DNA of 64,000 bases from NCBI GenBank assembly GCA_027422505.1, contig JAPQWV010000017.1:14757501-14821500 (forward strand), in the 5' to 3' direction. Every line of letters begins with the position of its first letter. Within the stretch, counting starts at the first letter, position 1. The notes under the pieces were generated by a model. That model did no database searches, had not been told where the DNA came from, and saw only the letters and a list, made by a program, of their open reading frames with translations. Of this stretch, positions 35,901-45,144 are shown in pieces. Both the position numbers and the translations under genes were made by a program. Source of the stretch: Craterostigma plantagineum (Eukaryota > Streptophyta > Magnoliopsida > Lamiales > Linderniaceae).

Positions 35901-36676
35901 TACGGGACGAACCGGTTCGTGACTCCCTTGGCGATTTCCCGGTCACGTCTCTGGATCATTGAGACTAGGTCCACCCAGATGATGTCGGCGTAGTTGTACT
36001 TGCGGTTGTGAGCGATGCCGGTCATGATTGTGAGGATTTGAATGTTGCCGCGATCCTGACCAGCATGCTTTCCAGACATGCACTTGTTCACCAGCAGGTA
36101 CAGTGTCCGCCAGGGTTGTGGTAGGTTGCGGGTTGTGACTTCACTGAGGACAAGTGGGCCTTTCTTCTTCTTGGCATCTGGTTGATAGCCCAGTCTGTCG
36201 ATGTCTTCAATGAGTTGGTCGTGAGTGGGTGGTGGATCGTATGGTGAGTAGACCGGGAGTTGAAGAACTTCTTGGAGTATTCTGGGAGTGAGGACGACGG
36301 TTTCTTGATCGATTTGAGCGGATAGGATCTTGGCAAGACGTAGTGGTCCAGCTATTTGTAGCGTATGCCAGAATTGTTGAAGGTACACCTGAGCTTCTGG
36401 TTCGCCATGAGTGAGGGCGTGGCGAAGTGGGTGTCCTTTGAGAATCTCTACAATAACAGGGGCATCGCACCGAAAACTGTCCAAGTCCACCTTGTAGTTG
36501 TTGGGTACCAGGGCCGCCCATTGACTTAGTGAAAAAATCTCCTCCGGTGGTGGGACATAGGTACGCGCATGGAGTTCGATGCGAGTGACCTCTCTTTGGA
36601 TTGCAGCCTGCTCAAGTGCCTCGAGTGTACTTTGGTCTTTGTCCGTCATTTCTGTGCTTAACAGAAATTGGAGCAC
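32936..36676 (-). CDS. SIRE-B env-like protein, 1246 aa
   Basis: Uninterrupted ORF between pol and the polypurine tract, the place where some Sireviruses carry an 'env-like' ORF. Start options are Met1 or Met10 (MTDKDQSTLEALEQ). Residues about 40-330 form a conserved domain shared with the SIRE-A copies (VDLDSFRCDAPVIVEILKGH, VYLQQFW, RNLPQPWRTLYLL, YNYADIIWVDL). Residues about 350-900 are Ser/Thr/Pro-rich with basic clusters PKKRSRE (381) and RRSKQK. Residues about 930-1246 form a second conserved domain (FYATHDLQMAVEHNLKKVNL, then FEFKLGLRETLTR). I see no clear signal peptide, membrane segment or glycoprotein layout, so an envelope role is doubtful; the basic clusters could be nuclear signals. 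It is the only intact copy of four in the window. Confidence 0.9.
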   Translation of the reverse strand: MLQFLLSTEMTDKDQSTLEALEQAAIQREVTRIELHARTYVPPPEEIFSLSQWAALVPNNYKVDLDSFRCDAPVIVEILKGHPLRHALTHGEPEAQVYLQQFWHTLQIAGPLRLAKILSAQIDQETVVLTPRILQEVLQLPVYSPYDPPPTHDQLIEDIDRLGYQPDAKKKKGPLVLSEVTTRNLPQPWRTLYLLVNKCMSGKHAGQDRGNIQILTIMTGIAHNRKYNYADIIWVDLVSMIQRRDREIAKGVTNRFVPYMRWLPALIKHFRLHSTNIRIRPAAEHFQIPTVEKFAKKNTPAKDRHAMVIPDDVLAYADPTNPHVQEYRATTAAFRESPRPLSIVPMAQINPTAPIPGTSHTPPTTSKKSSGRAASSSTRVPKKRSREDDVSRPTERRSKQKHDRPPPPQISRAEPIGTGGDVFTSRVEVVASGSTTQTTPPTHLSSSLQEGISFHEEPRIPSTSHLEMIDVETSSPSPQTASFSYTSSLVPSLPIIPSVSRTHTPLTAPQSLRDSVRTLGDVSVTESGRPSTANITTTVSLGHHSIESVSSMMLTGSLSDPVFSSPVQTGGRSAIFTESVSVGALRDSNLLDLPHFVTETALETRLQEFAKTLEASILDKVYARLEASTVDKGKGVAPETPPPMQHTDADDLLSSISAKELFYILRARFESMTELDEEEQQMKKIMTQPLSCRTQGETSRTRRDDQDDDQDRREGENRQLSSQGFMQSTPPSSSGPETTSAPETSQPTSQKSHPVHPESLAKSPSPPPTTVSEALIVTSTLETTSTSSPSTTSEPLAVTSTLEATTTSTPPVTQIILAKTITTTEPPESPPQPSPQSTNSFEATPSPSHSHTPLDIDPNLAVEDVYCAQNEIEAYIFNDEWLYTPADAVAARKLVENARRLLKEASLTLINTADDENGEEYDAEPAELENILQFQAQQTEAPAAQTDVPTVDIPEAPWENKKITAPFQEEIRKRIWRRKEKIVTTFDEYELMNIQSWSERKKQLYRWSLLCHKCTDRTLSDEENITQEMNRAPICKVTDLRHESKGPVHYPVFTVMRQDESYSEVSEADFKFLRLGDLYSMLESLKQFRLVPRSSGHLVRAEPVTMGYVAIKHHMLRQVRFYATHDLQMAVEHNLKKVNLTRPSFKNADDYREGDVIDGDDPAVAYSNYKGKMRLLRCSEVAKFSDGTLTIIQDKLMRICRILSEEDPLCRSKFAKLIDAIPDRMVLRRNLRAFEFKLGLRETLTR

Positions 36677-37575
36677 GGTTAGTACAGGTTAGTTCGCGAA
36701 AATGATGCAGTAGCGAGTTTCGACAATTTTAGGCATTTAAACGAAATTTTTCAACACTTAGGAAATTTTCAGATATGAAGATGTGTATGGGACATGGAAA
36801 AATTTGCTAAGTATAACACATAGTCATATCGAGAAAAAAAATTCACACGACATGTAAAATTGCTCATGTAATGGAAGAATTTTCGCAGATTATGTCACGT
36901 AGAAATGTCGAGGATATTTTCGCATGTTGTATAAAATATCTGATGCATGGAACATTTTCGCATATAGCATAGAAATTTCGTATTCAGTACTTAGAGAAAT
37001 TTTGCCGAGAAAATTGTCGCATAAAGAGAAAATTTTCGCATTTAATGAGATTTTTCGCAAGTATGGAAGGATTTTCGCAAGTGGTGGAATCTCGCAAGTT
37101 GTGCAAATTTTCGCATATAATGAGAAAAAAAAATCGCAACTTATCAGGTATAGAAATTTTCTCAAGGTTGAAGAAATTTTGCACTTAGTCACAAAAATCT
37201 CACACGTTAAAAAAAAATTTCTCAAGTTTCAACATTTCGCACTTAGCCATAATTTCAGAATTTCAAAATCTCGCACGTAATGATAGTTTTCTCATGTTTC
37301 AAAATTTCGCACTCAGCATATAATGAAAATTTCGCGGATTGAAAAGTCTTTGTGGATTTGATAAATTTTTGTTCACTGTAGATGCGAGTTTATGAAAATT
37401 TCGCGGGTTGAAACATCTTTGCGGATTGAGAAAATTTCCAGTGCATTGTAGATGCGAGAAAAAAAAAGACGATGCGAAAATCTGGATAATGGAGTGAAGT
37501 ATACGAAAGTTTCGTGGGACTTCACGATGCGAAATTTTAAGATATGTAAATTCTCATACGAAAGTTTCTCAGATA

Positions 37576-37720
37576 AAATTTCGCGGGGCTACACTCACTG
37601 TAGTGCAGAATTTTTCTCAGGTATATTAAAAATTTCGCGGGCTACACTCACTGTAGTGTAAGAATTTTAAAAATTTCGCGGGGCAACACTTACAGTAGTG
37701 CAAGTATTTTCTCGGGTAAG
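37576..37720. repeat. Short tandem repeat with CACT...AGTG inverted arms
   Basis: Three neighbouring copies combine TTTCGCGGG with 'ctacactcactgtagtg' or a variant ('caacacttacagtagtg'). CACT and AGTG can pair. Related 'cactgtag' words recur at about 37376 and 37810. Confidence 0.65.
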
Positions 37721-38587
37721 TTGAAAATTTAAAGCAGCGAATTTTATCATTTAAAGCAATTTTTCTGAGAAAGTTTCTCGGTGAGAAAAAAAATTCGCGG
37801 GGCTTATGGTACTGTAGCTGCGAAAATTTAACAATTTAAAGCACTTTATCTGAGAAAATTTCGCGGTGAAGAACATAGTTGAAAACAGCGAAGCGACGTA
37901 ATAAATTTTACCCCTAGACCTACTCAAATCTTAACCAAAATGCTGTAATCTGGGCTCAATCGATTCGTAATTGAATGGGTAATGCATATTTGGGGATATT
38001 AAACAAAGAGAACCTAGCATACATGCGATTCAGAGCCGAGAAAAATATAAACCCTAACTTAGCAGTTTTAATAATATGGGTAAAACACGGTAAAATCGAA
38101 CAGAAATTGGGTTATTTAAGACGCAATCATACCGAAAAACTGATTTGCGATGATGGAGTTAGCAGGAAATGAAATTTGAATGCAGATTTGACGAAGACGA
38201 GGATGTGAGGTGTTGCGAATTTTTGACAGAGGGGTTGCGAATTTTTTTTTTTTTTTTTTTTTTTGAGAGAGAGGTTGCGAAATTTTTAAATTTTCTCGGG
38301 ATCTTTTGGATAATGAGAAAAAATGTTAAGGTTTTTAGGGTTTTACGATTGGAGAGACTGTATATGCGAATTTTTGAGTAAATGGGCCGAAAATTCGCGG
38401 GCTTGGTCAAAACCTTAAGTTAGCTGAATTTCGCGGTCTTGTACCCAATTTTGACCCTTTTTGACCAGAAATTAGAAATTCAACCCAAAATATTTTAATT
38501 GGTTTGATTTTGACACAGTTTGACCAAACTTTTAAAATTTCAACCCCCTTTTTTTTTTTTTTTTTTTTTAAATAATATAAATAAGAA

Positions 38588-38780
38588 GCTCCCCCTTAAT
38601 CGCAAAACTCCCCGTTTTAAATAATGAAATATCAGACGCTCCCCCTTAATTGTAAAATTCCCGTTTTAAATAATGAAATATCAGACGCTCCCCCTTAATT
38701 GAAAAATTCCCGTTTTAAATAACGAAATATCAAAGACTCCCCTTAATCGAAAAAAAAAAAAAAAAACTCCCCCTCAAAAG
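38588..38780 (-). repeat. 49-50 bp tandem repeat carrying polypurine-like cores
   Basis: Copies start at about 38588, 38638, 38687 and 38735, with a fifth C-rich core near 38766. On the minus (element) strand each core reads ATTAAGGGGGAGC, close to the real tract (AAAGGGGGAGA). The array lies 85-280 bp after the pol stop, where the 3' end of an element lacking the extra ORF would be. Confidence 0.8.
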
Positions 38781-38865
38781 ACATAATCCAGACGACACAT
38801 AGAAAATGTAGTGAAGTGGAAAGGAAATATGTACACTTAATCAAAGTTCAAGTAGAGACGATTGA

Positions 38866-41800
38866 TCACAACTGAATATTCAACATGCCCAACATAGTCA
38901 CTAGGTGTTGGAATCGTTTGACATCCAACGGTTTTGTGAAAATGTCGGCCAATTGATCTTCGGTTGTGACGTAGTGCAATTCAATTGTCCCTTGTTCTAC
39001 ATGTTCTTTGATGAAGTGGTGACGAATATCTATGTGTTTTGTTCTAGAGTGATGTACCGGATTACTCGTCATCGCAATAGCACTTTTTGAGTCACAATAA
39101 ATGGGAATTTTATCAACGTGTATATTAAAATCTCGTAGTTGGGTTCTCATCCACAAAAGCTGTGAACAGCAACTAGCGGCGGCGACATATTCTGCCTCCG
39201 TCGACGAAGTTGAGACACAGTTTTGTTTTCGAGACGACCAACTTACGAGTTTACCGCCCAAGAAGTGTGCAGCTCCAGAGGTGCTTTTTCTGTCCATCTT
39301 GCATCCTGCATAATCCGAGTCAGAGAATCCAGCCAGTTTGAAATCCGATAGAGTGGGGTACCACAAGCCCAGATTGGGTGTTCCTTTGAGATAGCGGAGA
39401 ATCCTTTTGACAGCAGTGAGGTGGGATTCCTTTGGTGTTGCCTGAAAACGAGCGCAAATTCCTGTCGAGAGAACGATATCCGGTCGACTAGCAGTGAGGT
39501 ACAGAAGAGAGCCTATTATCCCTCGATAGACGGTTTGGTCAACGGGAACACCAGATGGGTCTGCGTCGGGTCGGCCAGAGGGTGACATAGGTGTAGCAGC
39601 AGTCTTAGCATCCTTCATTCCATACTTCTCGAGGATGTCATGGATGTATTTGGACTGATTGATGAAGATTCCGTTGGGGAGTTGCTTTACTTGAAGACCA
39701 AGAAAGAAATTTAGTTCACCCATCATACTCATTTCAAATTTCTCTTTCATCAATTCTGCGAACTCTTCGCACAGTTGAGGTTCAGTCGATCCAAAAATGA
39801 TGTCATCGACATAAATTTGTACAATCATGATGTCCGGGCCACTCCGCTTAGTGAAGAGAGTTGTATCCAGAGATCCTTTCTTGAATCCAGACTGAACAAG
39901 GAAATCTGAAAGGACGTCATACCAAGCTCGGGGAGCCTGTTTTAGTCCGTAGAGGGCCTTGTAGAGTCGATAAACGTGATGGGGAAACTCTTCGCTCAAG
40001 AACCCTTCAGGTTGATCAACGTACACTTCTTCTTTGAGAAATCCATTCAGAAATGCAGTCTTCACGTCCATTTGGTAGACTTTGAAGTTCTTGTGAGCAG
40101 CAAAAGCAAGGAACATTCGTATGGCTTCAATCCTGGCAACTGGGGCGAAAGTTTCATCGTAGTCGATGCCTTCTTGTTGATTGTACCCCTTAGCCACAAG
40201 TCTTGCTTTATTGCGAATAACAACACCATCTTCATCCTTTTTGTTCTTAAAGATCCATTTCGTGCCGATAATGGATCTATTGTGAGGTCGTGGTACGAGT
40301 TCCCAAACCTGCAAACGTTCAAACTGATTTATTTCCTCCTGCATTGCAATCAGCCAATCAGGATCGTTGAGTGCTTCAGCTACTCGTGATGGTTCGACTT
40401 GACTGAGATAGCAAGCAAACAAGCTTTCATTCATCGTAGCCGAACGTGTTGAAACACCGGATGAGGGATCCCCAATAATCTGATCGGTAGGGTGAGAGCG
40501 AGCCCAAAGTGGCACGTTGGTTTGTGAGGAGCTGGCCGCATTAGTGTCTACTTGAAGCTCATTAGATTGGGGCCCGGTGTCTGAAGAAGAGATCTCAATC
40601 GTATTGAATTGAGAGGGTTCTGCATCAGAATCAGCAATATTCCCCGGGTTGGGTAATGTGTCGTCTTCATTGAGATTGAGAGCATCCAGGTTTGGAGGGA
40701 CGACGTTATTGCCGGTAGCTGGTGGTGTATGTGGAGTGGGTGCAGCGGTAGGTTGAGTGGTGGCGACGGGAGTCTTGTGAACTGGGTAGAAGTACTCGAA
40801 GAGCAGATCGAGATCCAGTTCGCCATAATTGCCCTCAGATGAGGACGTTCCCGCCGTTGAAGATTGACCTTTTGTCAACGTCTGTAGAAGACCTGGTTCT
40901 GGACTGATATGCCCAGAAGCTATGAGATCGCCTTCGCTTTCGTCAAAAGAGACATTCGTGCTTTCTATTACTGACCGTTTCTCCTTGAGATAGACTCTGT
41001 ATGCCTTTGAATTTAGTGAATATCCAACAAAGATGCCTTCAAGTGCTTTTGGATCAAGCTTCCCAAGATGTTGGCGATCATTGGCCACAAAACATCGGCA
41101 ACCGAAGACCCTTAGATAAGATATATCGGGGATACGACGGTTATTCAGCATCTCGTATGGGGTGCGGTTGAATCTCTTGTGGATGGAAGCCCGGTTCTGT
41201 GTGTAGCAAGCCGTTTGAATAGCTTCGCCCCAAAGAGAATGAGGAAGTCCGGATTGGATGAGAAGAGTCCTGGCAGCTTCAACTAGTGTCCTGTTCTTGC
41301 GCTCAACGACACCATTCTGTTCCGGTGTCTTCACAGCTGAGAACTGCTGAGTGATGCCCTGAGTGGCATAGAAATCACTGAGCTTCTTGTTCTTAAACTC
41401 AGTTCCGTTGTCTGTTCTGATAATCCGAACCTTCTGTTGATAAAGAGTTTGGGACGCAACAACAAACTCGATGATTATATCAGGAACTTCATCCTTTGTA
41501 CGTATGAGTTTCGTCCACGTGTAGCGTGAAAAATCGTCTACAATTACAAGAATATACCGTCTTCCTCCGAGTGTGGCCGTAGGCATTGGTCCACATAGAT
41601 CCATGTGTATGAGCTCGAGGATGAGCTTAGAGGACGGTGTTTCCTTAGAGACATGAGACGATCGCTTCATCTTCCCCAATTCGCATGCAGTGCAGAGGTG
41701 TTCCTTATGATATGTCAGTTGGGGTAGACCGTTGACGAGTTTATTCTGACGCAGTTTGTTGATGGTCTTGAAGTTGAGATGTGAAAGACGACGGTGCCAT

Positions 41801-42204
41801 AAATCATTCAACTTGGGTGCGGCTCGAGAGAGAAGACATATTGGTCGTGAGGTCGTAAGGTTGAGTACATAAAGGTGGGACGTGCGCGTTCCAGAAAGAA
41901 GAGATTGTCCTGAGGCATCCATAATGCTGCAGATGTCAGATTCGAAGAGAACCTTGTACCCTTTGTCGCAGAATCGACCAATGCTGAAGAGATTGTAGCT
42001 CAAACCCTCGACATAGGAGATGCCCTTGATTGTCAGTTTATCGTGCACGAGATCTCCAGTTCCTAGAATTGGCGCCATTTGACCGTTTCCGAAGGAGACC
42101 CTTCCGAGATAGCGCTCGGAGAAGTTGCTCAACAGCTCCTTATTTCCTGTCATGTGTGTGGAGCAACCCGAGTCTAGATACCACACATGACAGACCTGCA
42201 AATA
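38866..42204 (-). CDS. pol: SIRE-B Pol: protease, integrase, RT, RNase H
   Basis: 1111-codon frame, in the same frame as Gag and separated from it by one UGA (42207-42205). Numbering from 42201: protease DSG at 10-12; integrase zinc site [10 protein letters not shown] (136-141) with C170 and C173; catalytic D201 (HMDLCG), D264 (RTDNGTEF) and E300 (VVERKN), the D,D35E pattern; RT palm [10 protein letters not shown] (711-720) and catalytic YVDD (797-800); RNase H acids in DSDYAG (961-966), TEAEYVA (1001) and CDSKSA, ending [10 protein letters not shown]. All key residues are present and the length is normal for copia Pol without Gag. No ATG is used at the start; translation must come from Gag by readthrough or another bypass of the UGA. 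It matures the polyprotein, copies the RNA and integrates the cDNA. Confidence 0.95.
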   Translation of the reverse strand, partial: YLQVCHVWYLDSGCSTHMTGNKELLSNFSERYLGRVSFGNGQMAPILGTGDLVHDKLTIKGISYVEGLSYNLFSIGRFCDKGYKVLFESDICSIMDASGQSLLSGTRTSHLYVLNLTTSRPICLLSRAAPKLNDLWHRRLSHLNFKTINKLRQNKLVNGLPQLTYHKEHLCTACELGKMKRSSHVSKETPSSKLILELIHMDLCGPMPTATLGGRRYILVIVDDFSRYTWTKLIRTKDEVPDIIIEFVVASQTLYQQKVRIIRTDNGTEFKNKKLSDFYATQGITQQFSAVKTPEQNGVVERKNRTLVEAARTLLIQSGLPHSLWGEAIQTACYTQNRASIHKRFNRTPYEMLNNRRIPDISYLRVFGCRCFVANDRQHLGKLDPKALEGIFVGYSLNSKAYRVYLKEKRSVIESTNVSFDESEGDLIASGHISPEPGLLQTLTKGQSSTAGTSSSEGNYGELDLDLLFEYFYPVHKTPVATTQPTAAPTPHTPPATGNNVVPPNLDALNLNEDDTLPNPGNIADSDAEPSQFNTIEISSSDTGPQSNELQVDTNAASSSQTNVPLWARSHPTDQIIGDPSSGVSTRSATMNESLFACYLSQVEPSRVAEALNDPDWLIAMQEEINQFERLQVWELVPRPHNRSIIGTKWIFKNKKDEDGVVIRNKARLVAKGYNQQEGIDYDETFAPVARIEAIRMFLAFAAHKNFKVYQMDVKTAFLNGFLKEEVYVDQPEGFLSEEFPHHVYRLYKALYGLKQAPRAWYDVLSDFLVQSGFKKGSLDTTLFTKRSGPDIMIVQIYVDDIIFGSTEPQLCEEFAELMKEKFEMSMMGELNFFLGLQVKQLPNGIFINQSKYIHDILEKYGMKDAKTAATPMSPSGRPDADPSGVPVDQTVYRGIIGSLLYLTASRPDIVLSTGICARFQATPKESHLTAVKRILRYLKGTPNLGLWYPTLSDFKLAGFSDSDYAGCKMDRKSTSGAAHFLGGKLVSWSSRKQNCVSTSSTEAEYVAAASCCSQLLWMRTQLRDFNIHVDKIPIYCDSKSAIAMTSNPVHHSRTKHIDIRHHFIKEHVEQGTIELHYVTTEDQLADIFTKPLDVKRFQHLVTMLGMLNIQL

Positions 42205-42207
42205 TCA
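42205..42207 (-). promoter_or_regulatory. Single in-frame UGA between Gag and Pol
   Basis: The element strand reads ...GTT TGC TGA TAT TTG CAG GTC..., with both ORFs in one frame. Soybean SIRE1 is known to separate gag and pol by one stop codon with readthrough. The bases around it (CTGAT then TTTGCAG) also resemble a plant branch point and 3' splice site. Confidence 0.8.
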
Positions 42208-45144
42208 GCAAACGTTGGATCCCCGTATTTGGACGGGGCTATCTTGTGATATAAGTATAGTTTTCATGCGCTTAAAGGGAAATGTGGTTTCTAAATCAGA
42301 TTGCGTCGATTCTAATTTAGCTTTCCCTTTGTCCTTTGTTTGATTAGGCGGGATTATGGTTTTTCTAACCCATATTTTCCTAACTTGTGCTTGCATGTAT
42401 GGTGCCTTATACATGAAATGGTGTGTGGAATGTGGTTGTTGTTTTCGCGCTTCGGTTTTGGTCGCCTTTGGTTTGCGAGTAGTAGGTGAGTTTGCGTTTG
42501 ACGGCGAGAGGCGTTTTCGCTTAACCTTAGGTTTAGGCGAGATGGGCGAATTCAAGGACGTAGTAGATGAACTTCGCTTGCGTGGTCGGAGTGTTGCGTG
42601 TTCATGTGTTTCGTATTCATGGAAGCGTGGAAGAACAAATTCATTGCAGCAGCACATAGACATAAGCTTGGCAAAAGAAAGATGAGTTTTGGCAACATAA
42701 TTGTCTATGACCTTAGGACATTGGGATTCAGTACATAGAGAGGAAGAACGAAAATAGGATGGTCTTTTCTTCTTGTCATCGAAGAGCGGATTCCCCTTTA
42801 TCTGGTACGAACTCCCTTCCAGAGACGTCGAACTCACATTCCCTGTATCCATAAGAATACTAGAGTTAGTGTTAGAACATATGTCGGCTTCAGGAGTCAT
42901 CTTCGCCGTCCTCTTACATTTACATGTTTGAGAATCGGGTACTTGACTTGACGTAGAAGGTTCGTTCGTATTACGAGATTGTTCTAGGGTAAAGATTTTA
43001 TAAAGTAGATCTTCTCGCTCTTTTGCAAAGGCTTTTCGCTCTACTTCTATGGTTCGTTCTAGTTCTGCTATGACCAGAAGTTTCTCTGGGACATAGATGC
43101 GAGAAAGTGCTTCTCGGAGAGCGATTTCCTGTTCTTCGGTTGGGAGCTGAGATTTGATGTCTTCAGATAGTGAGGACTTTCTAGTCTTATCACTAGCATT
43201 TAGTTCGGTGTAGTCGTATGCGATCTCTGCCCAAAGTATGTTCTGTTTCCTCTTTTCTTCTGACAGCACAGAGGAGGAGGATCTTACAAAAGGCATGAGC
43301 TGTGAGGGAGTCCCTGTCCTTGTTTTTAGGAATGCTGTACTGTACATGTTATACCTTTTGACAATTAGCGACGTTGGATCGCAGTTGGTGGCCAGTCCGA
43401 TTCCCATCCGGGCGTCGTAGAATTCTGTTTCAGCTGGTTGGTTTAATAGACATAAGATGTTTGCTGCCTTTTTCCTAAGGTGAAGTTGCTCTTCAAGTTC
43501 TTTCACCTTGCGGTATAGCCTAACTCTTTCCTTTGTGAGCAGTTCGTATTGGGCGGCCGTCAGGAGGCGAGAAGTTTCACATGAACTAATGGCTAGTGTA
43601 GTTTCCTTAAGCTTAGTCTCACTTTGTTTGTTCTTACTTTGCAGACGTTTGACTAACGCTTCAGAGGCTTTTAGACGTTCGTTTGCGCAGGCAAGTTCTT
43701 CTACTTTTAGACTAAGTAGGGCATAATTGTTTTCAAATTTTAGCCTAAGTTCATCATAATCCCTAGCGTCTACTGTGGGTTTCTTAATGGCGTGTCGGTG
43801 ATTAAACACATCATCAAGTTGTGAGATTCGTACCTCAGACTCAGCGCTGGTAGGAGTCTTAGCTGTGTTTTCACCGGTGTGACCCATCTCCTCGTCCTCG
43901 TCATGTTCGACCAGCCTTGCCATGCAGCAATCTTCATCCTTAGGCTCCTCGTCTTCTGAGGTGTCATTCACCCATTCAGCTTCTTCAGTGAGTAGGGCTT
44001 TCCCACTTTCCATCTTGCGGGTCATTCTGGCCTTTCGGTCATAGTACCCGGAGTCCTTCACGCGTGGGGCGTGGCATTCTTTGGCAAAGTGGCCTGGCTT
44101 TCCACACCGAAAGCACTTCACAGACTTTTGAGGTGCGGAGTCCTCTGCTTTCTTTGTTGGCTTAGTGTCCTCCGTGGGAGTCGTCCTTTTGGTGCCGCTA
44201 TAGGTTCTTTGGCGATTGGAGGAGGATGAGGATTTTTTTCCGATCTTCTTTGAGACCAACTTGGTGAGCATTGCCAGTTGCTTGCGTATATCACGAACAT
44301 CTTCATCTGATTCTGTATCGGCTTCGGATTCTGAAGAGTTGTCAGATACAACAGCTGGTAGCTTCCCTTTGTTCTGTTTGGTCTTAATGGTGAAAGATCG
44401 TTCATTGGTTTTGTTCGAGAGGAGTGCCAGTGGGTCGACTCGAGTGTTGGTGGACTGAGGTTGCACGTAAGGAGCATAGGCAGACAGACTGTCATAAAGA
44501 GCATGGATGGAAGTGTTGGAGAGGTCCTTACTTTGAATCATCATCACGATTGCATTGCCCCAATGTGGTTTGAGGCTACCAAGGAAGCGGTTGTTGATAT
44601 CGAATTTGTCCCTCGAGATCCTGGCTTTCTTGAGTTCATTGATGACCTTCAAGTATCGGAGGTATGTGTCACGCAGTTCCTCCCCTTCATAGGCCTGAAA
44701 GTGTTCGTACTGTGAGAGACATGCTGATTTCCTCCCCTGAGCACTTTCAGTTGTGCCTGCCATAATTTCTGCAAGTTCATCCCATATTTCCTTAGCAGTT
44801 GTGCAACACTCAACGTGACCATAGACCTCGTTTCCTAAAGCCTGGAAGAGGTATCCTTTGGCAGTCTCGTCGGCCTGTTCGCGAGCCAGTTCATCCTCAT
44901 TGATGGGACCTCTAGGAGTGCGGCGTTCATCCATGGGAGGATTTGCATTTGGCTGTGCAGGGACGATTGTCCAGAACTGTGCTGGGCCATTGAAGATGGA
45001 GTCCAAAAGGTATTGAGAGAGTGGTGCGCCTTTGTTCCTGATGAACGTGAGGAAGCGGTTTGTCCATATGCTGTAGTCGCCTTGTCGCAGCATCGGAGGC
45101 CTGGTGTCGGAGCCCACTATGGAGATGTCATTCGTGGTAGACAT
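42205..45144 (-). CDS. gag: SIRE-B Gag, 979 aa
   Basis: Start ATG at 45144 opens MSTTNDISIVGSDTRPPML. Residues about 20-230 hold the copia Gag core (RQGDYSIWTNRFLTFIRNK, WDELAEIMAGTTESAQGRK). A CCHC zinc knuckle (CFRCGKPGHFAKEC) sits at about 342-355, after an acidic Ser-rich linker. A long extension follows, with probable coiled coil at about 460-560 (FENNYALLSLKVEELACANE, then heptad-like L/K/E text) and a very basic region near 880-930. The extension gives Sireviruses their unusually long Gag. The ORF ends in UGA and Pol continues in frame. Gag packages the RNA; in related elements the coiled coil is thought to mediate protein contacts. Confidence 0.94.
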   Translation of the reverse strand: MSTTNDISIVGSDTRPPMLRQGDYSIWTNRFLTFIRNKGAPLSQYLLDSIFNGPAQFWTIVPAQPNANPPMDERRTPRGPINEDELAREQADETAKGYLFQALGNEVYGHVECCTTAKEIWDELAEIMAGTTESAQGRKSACLSQYEHFQAYEGEELRDTYLRYLKVINELKKARISRDKFDINNRFLGSLKPHWGNAIVMMIQSKDLSNTSIHALYDSLSAYAPYVQPQSTNTRVDPLALLSNKTNERSFTIKTKQNKGKLPAVVSDNSSESEADTESDEDVRDIRKQLAMLTKLVSKKIGKKSSSSSNRQRTYSGTKRTTPTEDTKPTKKAEDSAPQKSVKCFRCGKPGHFAKECHAPRVKDSGYYDRKARMTRKMESGKALLTEEAEWVNDTSEDEEPKDEDCCMARLVEHDEDEEMGHTGENTAKTPTSAESEVRISQLDDVFNHRHAIKKPTVDARDYDELRLKFENNYALLSLKVEELACANERLKASEALVKRLQSKNKQSETKLKETTLAISSCETSRLLTAAQYELLTKERVRLYRKVKELEEQLHLRKKAANILCLLNQPAETEFYDARMGIGLATNCDPTSLIVKRYNMYSTAFLKTRTGTPSQLMPFVRSSSSVLSEEKRKQNILWAEIAYDYTELNASDKTRKSSLSEDIKSQLPTEEQEIALREALSRIYVPEKLLVIAELERTIEVERKAFAKEREDLLYKIFTLEQSRNTNEPSTSSQVPDSQTCKCKRTAKMTPEADICSNTNSSILMDTGNVSSTSLEGSSYQIKGNPLFDDKKKRPSYFRSSSLCTESQCPKVIDNYVAKTHLSFAKLMSMCCCNEFVLPRFHEYETHEHATLRPRKRSSSTTSLNSPISPKPKVKRKRLSPSNANSPTTRKPKATKTEARKQQPHSTHHFMYKAPYMQAQVRKIWVRKTIIPPNQTKDKGKAKLESTQSDLETTFPFKRMKTILISQDSPVQIRGSNVC

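Larger units (their letters stand above)
36677..38865 (-). other. SIRE-B pol-env spacer
   Basis: 2.2 kb without a credible gene. On the plus strand it is packed with AATTTCGCGG, TTTCTCGG and TTTCGCA words (36880-38400), also found in the leader at 45190-46330. It holds hairpin-bearing repeats (37576-37720), T runs at 38240-38263 and 38547-38569, and a tandem array with polypurine-like cores (38588-38780). Confidence 0.75.

Noticed and set aside
33530..35922. Plus-strand ORFs of 100-147 codons opposite the SIRE-B env-like ORF
   Set aside because: Antisense shadows of a 1246-codon ORF. No start context or similarity supports them.
32936..36676. A true viral envelope glycoprotein
   Set aside because: No signal peptide, cysteine pattern or membrane anchor could be seen. 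The name only reflects position.
38240..38263. Poly-T run as retroposon tail or element boundary
   Set aside because: It is inside the SIRE-B spacer, with no target duplication or SINE/LINE features beside it.
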